Position numbers and translations under genes: made by a program
Assembly (NCBI GenBank): GCA_037953745.1
Contig: JBAKBP010004269.1
Span: 1-64,000 of the forward strand
DNA: 64,000 nt
From: Lithodes maja
Lineage: Eukaryota; Arthropoda; Malacostraca; Decapoda; Lithodidae
Direction of reading: 5' to 3'
Shown: one piece after another, positions 23,622 to 34,200 of the stretch
How the letters are laid out: every line of letters begins with the position of its first letter
Numbering within the stretch: position 1 is the stretch's first letter
Notes under the pieces: model-generated
What the model saw: the letters and a program-made list of their open reading frames with translations, nothing else
Databases searched by the model: none
Told to the model about the DNA's origin: nothing

Positions 23622-23893
23622 TCGTGCACGGTGTGTGGGTTGAGCAGGAGTAAAATTAGGCTATCATAACGCCGTCCAAAAAGATTATAAAACAATAAAA
23701 TAAACGAGAAAATTTGTTTTAGTTTTGTAAGTCTTTATTGTTGTAGCATGATGCATGCGATATTGTGTTTTATGTATAATTCACACTTCAGTTGTTGTGC
23801 ACCTTTTGCAATTAGTGGCAGCTAAGGGTAGCAGGTCGGTTGGTTGCCTGTCAGATTTTGATAATGCTTCTAAGGTCGATTATCTAAAATCTT
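23622..23893 (+). other. A1 3' untranslated region
   Basis: About 270 bp between the gag-pol stop and the polypurine tract. It contains an A-rich stretch with AATAAAATAAA-like sequence near 23690-23705, but no recognisable gene. The same segment is present in A3 (31007-31276, reverse). Confidence 0.7.
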
Positions 23894-23901
23894 GGGGGGG
23901 C
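23894..23901 (+). promoter_or_regulatory. A1 polypurine tract
   Basis: A run of seven G followed by C sits directly before the 3' LTR, within CTTGGGGGGGC. This is the expected priming site for plus-strand DNA synthesis. A3 has the same run, and B1 has a similar tract (TTGGGGGAGG). Confidence 0.8.
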
Positions 23902-25705
23902 TGTGACGCACCCAGTGCGTAGCAACGTAACCTGATTGTACTCCTTGGTACTCCACTGTACCGTCACGGACCGTGTACCATGCTGGCTGCTTATATTGAG
24001 TGTGACAACGTATAACTATGTTCTTTGTATCTCTGCAAAGGTCTCGTCATTTGCTAACCAGTGGTGGGTTTTGTTTTAAGCCATGTCGAGACCTTCCATT
24101 TAATATGTAGTATCAATAGAGAAGTTGATAGATAAGACAGTGGGAATTCAGAGAGAGAGAGTGAGTTAGACTTCAGAGCGAGAGGGTAGCGGTGCGCCAC
24201 GCTGCCGGGGGGGTGGTTGCCAGACGTATGGACCGGTTGGCAGCCCTGCGCTTATAGCTAGGTGCGACAGGGTTGGTAGTACATTGCCGCCTGCCTATGC
24301 TGTCTGGGCTGCCCATGTTGTCGTACAGCACATTGCCTGGAGGCTCGCTGTGTGCTCTATGACCAGGTTGCCTAGAACCTTTGAGCTTCTAACATCCCTT
24401 GCCCTCTCTCCCAATTTCTCACGGTTGCACTCTTTCTCTCTGACGACATTACTCTCATTTCATTCTTCTCTCTATTTAAATGCATACCCTTCCCTTGAGG
24501 TCCTAAAGGAGTTTCAGCACTCACCTCTCGTATTACTCTTAGGACAAGCATATATTTACATGTATTAGATTTAAGGGGTTAATGTGAACAGCGATCTTCT
24601 TGATGAGGATAGTTGGTGAACGTTCTACATGTTCACGAGTTATATGCCCAGCTCATCATCCAATTTGTGACTAGACTAGTGCCATGTGTAAGAGCCCGAC
24701 CATGCCCAGGAGTTGTCTGTAGAGGGGCGAGGACTTAGCCTTGATTTGCCTACCGAGCCAGGAGCGAGTGTAGTACCAGAGACTACAGCTCGCTCGTAGT
24801 GCCGGTATAGTAGAGTAACGTAATTTATCTGTCCTTGTGTTCTCTGCAGTCTTTTCCTGGGTTCTCGCTTTCGGTGCTGGGACTCGTTGTTCCTGTGACT
24901 TGGCCTGCTAGCTAGAACACATGGGGATGATGAGTGGGTGATATCTTTATTTTACTATGCATTGCAGCTCTCTTTAAGTTTATGTATGTAACACTTTACA
25001 GTACACATTACTCACACACAAGACAACACTATTAATACTTTCATGTATCAATTAACTGCACTGTCGTTTTGCTGCTGTGTCCGGAGTTCTGTTGCGTAGG
25101 GCGCATACGGACTCAGAGGGGAGACAGAGTGAGAGAAGCGAAGTAGCCTATGCGGTAGTAGGCTACCGGCGCAGTACTGTTGCCTGCAACCTTTTAGTTA
25201 TTCCAAGTATAGATTCATTATTACAATAAGTGACTACTATTTATGTTCCTTCCATGTGTATTATTAGGTATCTACTGGATCATGAACATCTTGTATGCTA
25301 CATGCTAGTGCATGTTAGTAGGGGACAGTTATTCTAGTGCACGCGCTTTCAAATAGGCGTGTACATTTGTCATTTAGCATTTCACTGTCATACCTTTAGC
25401 CTGCTTCTATTCTACATTATTAGAGGCTTAATATTAACGTAGTTTCTTGAGTATTGCATTTCTTTATTAATAACGTAACCTATAAATGTCTGAGGGAGTT
25501 TAGCCTCATAGCCTACCCCTGTTGTACACTTTCGCCGAGTTAAGGTACCTCGTTACCATAGACGATAACTCTGTAGGGCGTTGGTGCTTTTGTTGTCTGG
25601 AGCATATAGTATTTGGGACTGGAATCGAGCGTGTCGTTGTCACATAAGCCATTTCTGTCCTACGATCAAGAATCCCGAATATATATTGCCGATCCAGCCG
25701 TAACA
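23902..25705 (+). repeat. A1 3' LTR
   Basis: It is a 1804-bp copy of 16475-18278 with one difference that I noticed by eye, and it ends CCGTAACA directly before CTAT. A TATTTAAA box is at 24473-24480. The near-identity indicates recent insertion. Confidence 0.95.
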
Positions 25706-25977
25706 CTATATAACTCCATCAAGAAGGCCAGGTGACCTTGTTGGAGTCATGGAGTCTGTGTGTTCTGTGTAGCTTTATAACTTCATCAAGAAAGCCGGGT
25801 GACCTTGTTGGGGTCAAGGAGTCTGTGTGTTCTGTGTAGCTATATAACTCCATCAAGAAGGCCGGGTGACCTTGTTGGAGTCAAGGAGTCTGTGTGTTCT
25901 GTGTAGCTATATAACTCCATCAAGAAGGCCGGGTGACCTTGTTGGAGTCAAGGAGTCTGTGTGTTCTGTGTCGCTAT
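25706..25977. repeat. 67-bp satellite, four units between A1 and A2
   Basis: The block is 272 bp, exactly 4 x 67 plus the four bases of the next duplication. It starts with CTAT (A1 right duplication) and ends with CTAT (A2 left duplication, 25974-25977). The variant string (CATGGAG, CTTTATAACTTC, TTGGGGTC) also occurs near 12790-12900. Confidence 0.96.
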
Positions 25978-27765
25978 TGTGACGCACCCAGTGCGTAGCA
26001 ACGCAACCTGATTGTACTCCTTGGTACTCCACTGTATCGACACGGTGCGGGGCCGTGTACCGTGTTGGCTGCTTATATTGAGTGTGACAACGTATAACTG
26101 TGTTCTTTGTATCTCTGCAAAGGTCTCGTCATTTGCTAACCAGTGGTGGGTTTTGTTTTAAGCCATGTCGAGACCTTCCATTTAATATGTAGTATCAATA
26201 GAGAAGTTGATAGATGAGATAATAGGAATTCAGAGAGAGAGAGTGAGTTAGACTTCAGAGCGAGAGGGTAGCAATGGTTGCCAGACGTATGGACCGGTTG
26301 GCAGCCCTGCGCTTATAGCTAGGTGCGACAGGGTTGGTAGTACATTGCCGCCTGCATATGCTGCCTGGCTGCCCATGTTGTCGTACTGCACATTGCATGG
26401 AGGCTCGCTGTGTGTTCCATGATCAGGTTGCCTAGAACCTTTGAGATTCTAACATCCCTTGCCCTCTCTCCCAATTTCTCACGGTTGCACTCTTTCTCTC
26501 TGACGACATTACTCTCATTTCATTCTTCTCTCTATTTAAATGCATACCCTTCCCTTGAGGTCCTAAAGGAGTTTCAGCACTCACCTCTCGTATTACTCTT
26601 AGGACAAGCATATATTTACATGTATTAGATTTAAGGGGTTAATGTGAACAGCGATCTTCTTGATGAGGATAGTTGGTGAACGTTCTACATGTTCACGAGT
26701 TATATGCCCAGCTCATCATCCAATTTGTGACTAGACTAGTGCCATGTGTAAGAGCCCGACCATGCCCAGGAGTTGTCTGTAGAGGGGCGAGGACTTAGCC
26801 TTGATTTGCCTACCGAGCCAGGAGCGAGTGCAGTACCAGAGACTACAGCTCGCTCGTAGTGCCGGTATAGTAGAGTAACGTAATTTATCTGTCCTTGTGT
26901 TCTCTGCAGTCTTTTCCTGGGTTCTCGCTTTCGGTGCTGGGACTCGTTGTTCCTGTGACTTGGCCTGCTAGCTAGAACACATGGGGATGATGAGTGGGTG
27001 ATATCTTTATTTTACTATGCATTGCAGCTCTCTTTAAGTTTATGTATGTAACACTTTACAATACACATTACTCACACACAAGACAACACTATTAATACTT
27101 TCATGTATCAATTAACTGCACTGTCGTTTTGCTGCTGTGTCCGGAGTTCTGTTGCGTAGGGCGCATACGGACTCAGAGGGGAGACAGAGTGAGAGAAGCG
27201 AAGTAGCCTATGCGGTAGTAGGCTACCGGCGCAGTACTGTTGCCTGCAACCTTTTAGTTATTCCAAGTATAGATTCATTATTACAATAAGTGACTACTGT
27301 TTATGTTCCTTCCATGTGTATTATTAGGTATCTACTGGATCATGAACATCTTGTATGCTACATGCTAGTGCATGTTAGTAGGGGACAGTTATTCTAGTGC
27401 ACGCGCTTTCAAGTAGGCGTGTACATTTGTCATTTAGCATTTCACTGTCATACCTTTAGCCTGCTTCTATTCTACATTATTAGAGGCTTAATATTAACGT
27501 AGTTTCTTGAGTATTGCATTTCTTTAGTAATAACGTAACCTATAAATGTCTGAGGGAGTTTAGCCTCATAGCCTACCCCTGTTGTACACTTTCGCCGAGT
27601 TAAGGTACCTCGTTACCATAGACGATAACTCTGTAGGGCGTTGGTGCTTTTGTTGTCTGGAGCATATAGTATTTGGGACTGGAATCGAGCGTGTCGTTGT
27701 CACATAAGCCATTTCTGTCCTACGATCAAGAATCCCGAATATGTATTGCCGATCCAGCCGTAACA
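25978..27765 (+). mobile_element. A2: solo LTR of A-type element
   Basis: A single 1788-bp A-type LTR (TGTGACGCACCC to CCGTAACA) has satellite on both sides and no internal region. CTAT flanks it at 25974-25977 and 27766-27769. The matched duplication implies a former full element that collapsed by LTR-LTR recombination. It lacks about 21 bp in the GC-rich stretch near 26271 that A1 and A3 keep. Several variants (for example GATCAGGTTGCC, GAGATTCTAAC) are shared with A3 rather than A1, so A2 and A3 belong to one subfamily. Confidence 0.93.
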
Positions 27766-29176
27766 CTATATAACTCCATCAAGAAGGCCGGGTGACCTTG
27801 TTGGAGTCAAGGAGTTTGTGTGTTCTGTGTAGCTATATAACTCCATCAAGACGGCCGGGTGACCTTGTTGGAGTCAAGGAGTCTCTGTGTTCTGTGTAGC
27901 TATATAACTCCATCAAGAAGGCCGGGTGACCTTGTTGCAGTCAAGGAGTCTGTGTGTTCTGTGTAGCTATATAACTCCATCAAGAAGGCCGGGTGACCTT
28001 GTTGGAGTCAAGGAGTCTGTGTGTTCTGTGTAGCTATATAACTCCATCAAGAAGGCCGGGTGACCTTGTTGGATTCAAGGAGTCTGTGTGTTCTGTGTAG
28101 CTATATAACTCCATCAAGAAGGCTGGGTGACCTTGTTGGAGTCAAGGAGTCTGTGTGTTCTGTGTAGCTATATAACTCCATCAAGAAGGCCGGGTGACCT
28201 TGTTGGAGTCAAGGAGTCTGTGTGTTCTGTGTAGCTATATAACTCCATCAAGAAGGCCGGGTGACCTTGTTGGAGTCAAGGAGTCTGCGTGTTCTGTGTA
28301 GCTATATAACTCCATCAAAAAGGCCAGGTGACCTTGTTGGAGTCAAGGAGTCTGTGTGTTCTGTGTAACTATATAACTCCATCAAGAAGGCTGGGTGACC
28401 TTGTTGGAGTCAAGGAGTCTGTGTGTTCTGTGTAGCTTTATAACTCCATCAAGAAAACCGGGTGACCTTGTTGGGGTCAAGAAGTCTGTGTGTTCTGTGT
28501 AGCTATATAACTCCATCAAGAAGGCCGGGTGACCTTGTTGGAGTCAAGGAGTCTGTGTGTTCTGTGTAGCTATATAACTCCATCAAGAAGGCCGGGTGAC
28601 CTTGTTGGAGTCAAGGAGTCTGTGTGTTCTGTGTCGCTATATAACTCCATCAAGAAGGCCGGGTGACCTTGTTGGAGTCAAGGAGTCTGTGTGTTCTGTG
28701 TAGCTATATAACTCCATAAAGAAGGCCAGGTGACCTTGTTGGATTCAAGGAGTGTGTGTGTTCTGTGTAGCTGTATAACTCCATCAAGAAGGTCGGGTGA
28801 CCTTGTTGGAGTCAAGGAGTCTTTGTGTTCTGTGTAGCTATATAACTTCATCAAGAAGGTCGGGTGACCTTGTTAGAGTCAAGGAGTCTGTGTGTTCTGT
28901 GTAGCTATATAACTCCATTAAGAAGGCCGGGTGACCTTGTTGGAGTCGAGGAGTCTGTGTGTTCTGTATAGCTATATAACTCCATCAAGAAGGCCGGGTG
29001 ACCTTGTTGGAGTCAAGGAGTCTGTGTGTTCTGTGTAGCTATATAACTCCATCAAGAAGGCCGGGTGACCTTGTTGGAGTCAAGGAGTCTGTGTGTTCTG
29101 TGTAGCTATATAACTCCATCAAGAAGGCCGGGTGACCTTGTTGGAGTCAAGGAGTCTGTGTGTTCTGTGTAGCTAT
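27766..29176. repeat. 67-bp satellite, 21 units between A2 and A3
   Basis: The block is 1411 bp, exactly 21 x 67 plus 4. It begins and ends with CTAT, the duplications of A2 and A3. Its variants near 28740-28980 (CTTCATCAAGAAGGTC, CCATTAAG, TCGAGGAG, CTGTATAGC) match those near 6400-6640 in the left block. Confidence 0.97.
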
Positions 29177-30995
29177 TGTTACGGCTGGATCGGCAATACA
29201 TATTCGGGATTCTTGATCGTAGGACAGAAATGGCTTATGTGACAACGACACGCTCGATTCCAGTCCCAAATACTATATGCTCCAGACAACAAAAGCACCA
29301 ACGCCCTACAGAGTTATCGTCTATGGTAACGAGGTACCTTAACTCGGCGAAAGTGTACAACAGGGGTAGGCTATGAGGCTAAACTCCCTCAGACATTTAT
29401 AGGTTACGTTATGACTAAAGAAATGCAATACTCAAGAAACTACGTTAATATTAAGCCTCTAATAATGTAGAATAGAAGCAGGCTAAAGGTATGACAGTGA
29501 AATGCTAAATGACAAATGTACACGCCTACTTGAAAGCGCGTGCACTAGAATAACTGTCCCCTACTAACATGCACTAGCATGTAGCATACAAGATGTTCAT
29601 GATCCAGTAGATACCTAATAATACACATGGAAGGAACATAAATAATAGTCACTTATTATAATAATGAATCTATACTTGGAATAACTAAAAGGTTGCAGGC
29701 AACAGTACTGCGCCGGTAGCCTACTACCGCATAGGCTACTTCGCTTCTCTCACTCTGTCTCCCCTCTGAGTCCGTATGCGCCCTACGCAACGGAACTCCG
29801 GACACAGCAGCAAAACGACAGTGCAGTTAATTGATACATGAAAGTATTAATAGTGTTGTCTTGTGTGTGAGTAATGTGTATTGTAAAGTGTTACATACAT
29901 AAACTTAAAGAGAGCTGCAATGCATAGTAAAATAAAGATATCACCCACTCATCATCCCCATGTGTTCTAGCTAGCAGGCCAAGTCACAGGAACAACGAGT
30001 CCCAGCACCGAAAGCGAGAACCCAGGAAAAGACTGCAGAGAACACAAGGACAGATAAATTACGTTACTCTACTATACCGGCACTACGAGCGAGCTGTAGT
30101 CTCTGGTACTGCACTCGCTCCTGGCTCGGTAGGCAAATCAAGGCTAAGTCCTCGCCCCTCTACAGACAACTCCTGGGCATGGTCGGGCTCTTACACATGG
30201 CACTAGTCTAGTCACAAATTGGATGATGAGCTGGGCATATAACTCGTGAACATGTAGAACGTTCACCAACTATCCTCATCAAGAAGATCGCTGTTCACAT
30301 TAACCCCTTAAATCTAATACATGTAAATATATGCTTGTCCTAAGAGTAATACGAGAGGTGAGTGCTGAAACTCCTTTAGGACCTCAAGGGAAGGGTATGC
30401 ATTTAAATAGAGAGAAGAATGAAATGAGAGTAATGTCGTCAGAGAGAAAGAGTGCAACCGTGAGAAATTGGGAGAGAGGGCAAGGGATGTTAGAATCTCA
30501 AAGGTTCTAGGCAACCTGATCATGGAACACACAGCGAGCCTCCAGGCAATGTGCAGCACGACAACATGGGCAGCCCAGGCAGCATAGGCAGGCGGCAATG
30601 GACTACCAACCCTGTCGCACCTAGCTATAAGCGCAGGGCTGCCAACCGGTCCATACGTCTGGCAACCACCCCCCCGGCAGCGTGGCGCATTGCTACCCTC
30701 TCGCTCTGAAGTCTAACTCACTCTCTCTCTCTGAATTCCTATTGTCTTATCTATCAACTTCTCTATTGATACTACATATTAAATGGAAGGTCTCGACATG
30801 GCTTAAAACAAAACCCACCACTGGTTAGCAAATGACGAGACCTTTGCAGAGATACAAAGAACATAGTTATACGTTGTCACACTCAATATAAACAGCCAGC
30901 ACGGCACAGCGGCACAGCGGCACCGCACCGCGGCGGCACAGTGGAGTACCAAGGAGTACAATCAGGTTAAGTTGCCACGCACTGGGTGCGTCACA
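29177..30995 (-). repeat. A3 3' LTR
   Basis: A 1819-bp A-type LTR in reverse complement, from TGTTACGG (the element's LTR end) to GTGCGTCACA (its start). The variable GC-rich segment at 30896-30942 is expanded compared with A1 and rich in GGCACAGC-like units. Confidence 0.95.
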
Positions 30996-31006
30996 GCCCC
31001 CCCAAG
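30996..31006 (-). promoter_or_regulatory. A3 polypurine tract
   Basis: Seven C on the plus strand (30997-31003), reading CTTGGGGGGGC on the element strand, directly abut the 3' LTR. The run is identical to that of A1. Confidence 0.8.
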
Positions 31007-31276
31007 ATTTTAGATAATCGACCTTAGAAGCATTATCAAAATCTGACAGGCAACCAACCGACCTGCTACCCTTAGCTGCCACTAATTGCAAAAGGTGCAC
31101 AACAACTGAAGTGTGAATTATACATAAAACACAATATCGCATGCATCATGCTACAACAATAAAGACTTACAAAACTAAAAAAAAAATTTCTCGTTTATTT
31201 TATTGTTTTATAATCTTTTTGGACGGCGTTATGATAGCCTAATTTTACTCCTGCTCAACCCGCACACCATGCACGA

Positions 31277-34200
31277 CTATCCTGGATCATCAACCCTTGA
31301 TAGACAATCTGCTATCACGTTCTCACTCCCGGCAATATGCTGAATGTTGAGATTATACTCTTGGAGCATTAGGGACCACCTGGTCAACCGCATATTCCGA
31401 TTGTGAAACTGATTTAGGAATTTCAAGGGATGATGGTCCGTATAAATCATCACTACCGGGCCGTAGGCTGGAACATAAACTTCGAAATGTTTGAGCGACA
31501 AAACGATAGCAAGAAGCTCCTTCTCTATAGTCGAGTAATTCCTTTGTGCCGAATTAAACTTGCGAGAAAAGAAGCTCACTGGGTGTTCCAAGCCCTCGGA
31601 ATCAGTCTGCAGTAACACTGCCCCGGCACCCACACCGCTGGCATCAGTCGCCAGCTGAAAACTCCTGGAGAAGTCTGGGGCTCTCAAAATCGGATGTGTA
31701 CACAGCAGGTGCTTGACTAGGTCGAAAGCCCTCTGACACTCCGCAGCCCAACAGAACTTCACTGACTTCGACAGTAGATCAGTTAACGGTGCTAAGACAG
31801 TAGAGTATCCCCGGATGAAGCGCCTATAATAGCCTATCATACCTAGGAACCGCATGACCTGGCGCTTAGTGGTGGGCCTGGGAAACATATTGATAGCCTG
31901 TATCTTGCTCAGGGGGGGGCACACCCGGCCTAACCCGACCACGAAGCCAAGATACTGCACAGTAGCCTTTACAAACTCGCACTTCCTCAGGTTCACCACC
32001 AGCCCAGCATCGTGCAACTTCCCAAACAGGGTCTCTAAGTGCCTTAGGTGATTTTCAAAATTGTCATCATACACTATCACGTCATCAAGGTAGACCGTGC
32101 AGTTAGGGATTTCGTCACAAATATCGTTCATCAGGTTCTGAAACGTGGCAGGTGCGTTCTTAAGCCCATAAGGCATTACGTTACATTGGTAGGTCTTGCC
32201 ATCTACCACAAAACCACAAACTTGCTTAGCTCGGTCCGACAGGGGTACTTGCCAGTAGCCTTTTACAAGATCAATTTTAGTAAGGTACTTTGCATTCCCT
32301 ATCTTGTCCACGCTGTCGTCAACTCGAGGCAAAGGGTAAGGGTTGGTAGTGGTCAAGCCATTTAGCCTACGAAAATCTATGCAGAACCGCACCTTGCCGT
32401 CAGGTTTTGGCTGCAACGTGACGGGTGATGTCCACTTCACATAACCTTCAGTGATCATCCCTCTCTCAACCATGTACTTTAACTCCTCCCGTAAAGCTGG
32501 CAACTTTACCGGGGGCACACGGTAGGGCACTGACTTGAAGGGCACATTATCACCGACGTCCACGTCGTGCGTTACCTGAGTAGTGAGACCTGGGTGTTCG
32601 GCGAAAACAGAGGGGTATGACCTGAACAGGCCTAGGACAGCAGCACCCTGGTGCTCAGGCAGGTGACTTACAGCTTGCCTAGCCTCTTGTTCAGTATTCC
32701 CCGCCCACTGTTCCGCGGAAATGACACAGTCCCAGCTATCCTCCTCAGCAGCATGACTGTCCCCACCTCCTTCTCCACCCTGGCCGCTGCAGGCCAGCAC
32801 AGGGACAGTGAGAGGCTCTGAGGGGCGTCTCACATACTCTTTCATGAGGTTAACATGACATAACTGATGTTTTTTTCTACGGTCAGGTGTTGCAACGAGA
32901 TAATCAAGGTCGGACAGTTTCTTAGCCACCACATACGGCCCAATAAACTTGGCAGAAAGGGGGTGTCCAGGCAAAGGTAAAAGCAACATTACCTCCTGAC
33001 CCACCAAAAACTCCCGAAGCTTCACCTTGGCGTCATACTGGTGCTTCATGACCGCCTGTGCATTAACCAAGTTATTACCTGCCGCTGCCATGCAACCTAT
33101 AAGTCTCTCCCGGCTCTCAAGGATATATTTAAGTACAGACCCCGGCTTCTCTTCGCCCTCCCAGATCTCTTTCACCATACTTAAAGGTCCTCTCACATTA
33201 TGGCCAAAGACTAGTTGATTTGGACTGAACCCCAGGCTCTCTCCTGGGACTTCACGTGCAGCGAACAGAACATACGGCAGACCCAAATCCCAATCAGTGT
33301 CATGTTCTGCACAGTAACAGCGTAGCATACTCTTCAGGGTCGAGTGCCACCGCTCCAAGACTCCCTGACTCTCGGGATGGTAGGCTGACGACACTACAGA
33401 ACATATACCGTGCAACTGAAGGGTTTGCTTGAACAATTTGGATGTAAAATTGCTCCCCTGGTCTGACTGCACCTCACGTGGAAATCCATAACGGGAACAG
33501 AACAATAATAAGTTTTTAACAACTGCCTTTGCCGAGCCGTTTCTCATGGGGTATGCGTCCGGGTATCTCGTAGCCACATCCATGATTGTCAACAGGAATT
33601 TATTGCCACTACTAGTAGGCGGGAAAGGGCCAACCAAATCTACTACAACTTTGCTGAACGGAGGCCCGGTGACAGGTATGGGAAACAAAGGTGCCTTCGG
33701 GATTGTCTGGTTAGGCTTCCCCGTTGTCTGGCAGGTCGCACACCCAGCCACCCATGCACAGACATCAGCCTTGACCCCAGGCCACCAGAAAAACCTGCCC
33801 AATGCCGCCAATGTTTTTGTTACCCCCAAATGACCCGCCACCGGCACATCATGCGCCAGACACAATAAGGACTCTCTATACTTATTTGGAACAACCACCT
33901 GGTCTACTACCCTCGCACCGCCCTCCCACTTCGATTTGGGGTCTAGAAATCTGCGGTACAATATCCTGTTGAGCCTAAAGAAATCTCCCGGCTTCGCATC
34001 CCCATCTTCCTCCAACTCTATGGCACCATTGCTATAACGAGCTAGGCTAGCGTCTTGCAGCTGCTGCTCACTAATGTCCCTGGGCGTCAATGCATCAAGA
34101 TGGTTTTGTAATAAGACATTACCCCGGCTAGTAGGCTCTACTGCCTTAGTGGCTCTCGCTACAGCTCTTGCCTCACGCGAAGTCTTACCCAACTCTGCCT

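Larger units (their letters stand above)
16475..25705 (+). mobile_element. A1: full-length Gmr1-like Ty3/gypsy LTR retrotransposon
   Basis: This is a complete 9231-bp element: a 1804-bp 5' LTR, a short leader with primer-binding site, one gag-pol frame (18522-23621), a 280-bp 3' untranslated region ending in a polypurine tract, and a 1804-bp 3' LTR. It is flanked by CTAT duplications. I noticed a single LTR-LTR difference (C or G in CTCACCGTTGC / CTCACGGTTGC), so insertion was very recent. The pol order is protease-integrase-RT-RNase H, which is the Gmr1 arrangement. No env gene and no chromodomain are visible. It looks structurally competent, though activity is inference. Confidence 0.95.

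Noticed and set aside
23622..23901. Third frame (env) in A1
   Set aside because: Only 280 bp separate the pol stop from the 3' LTR, with no long frame.
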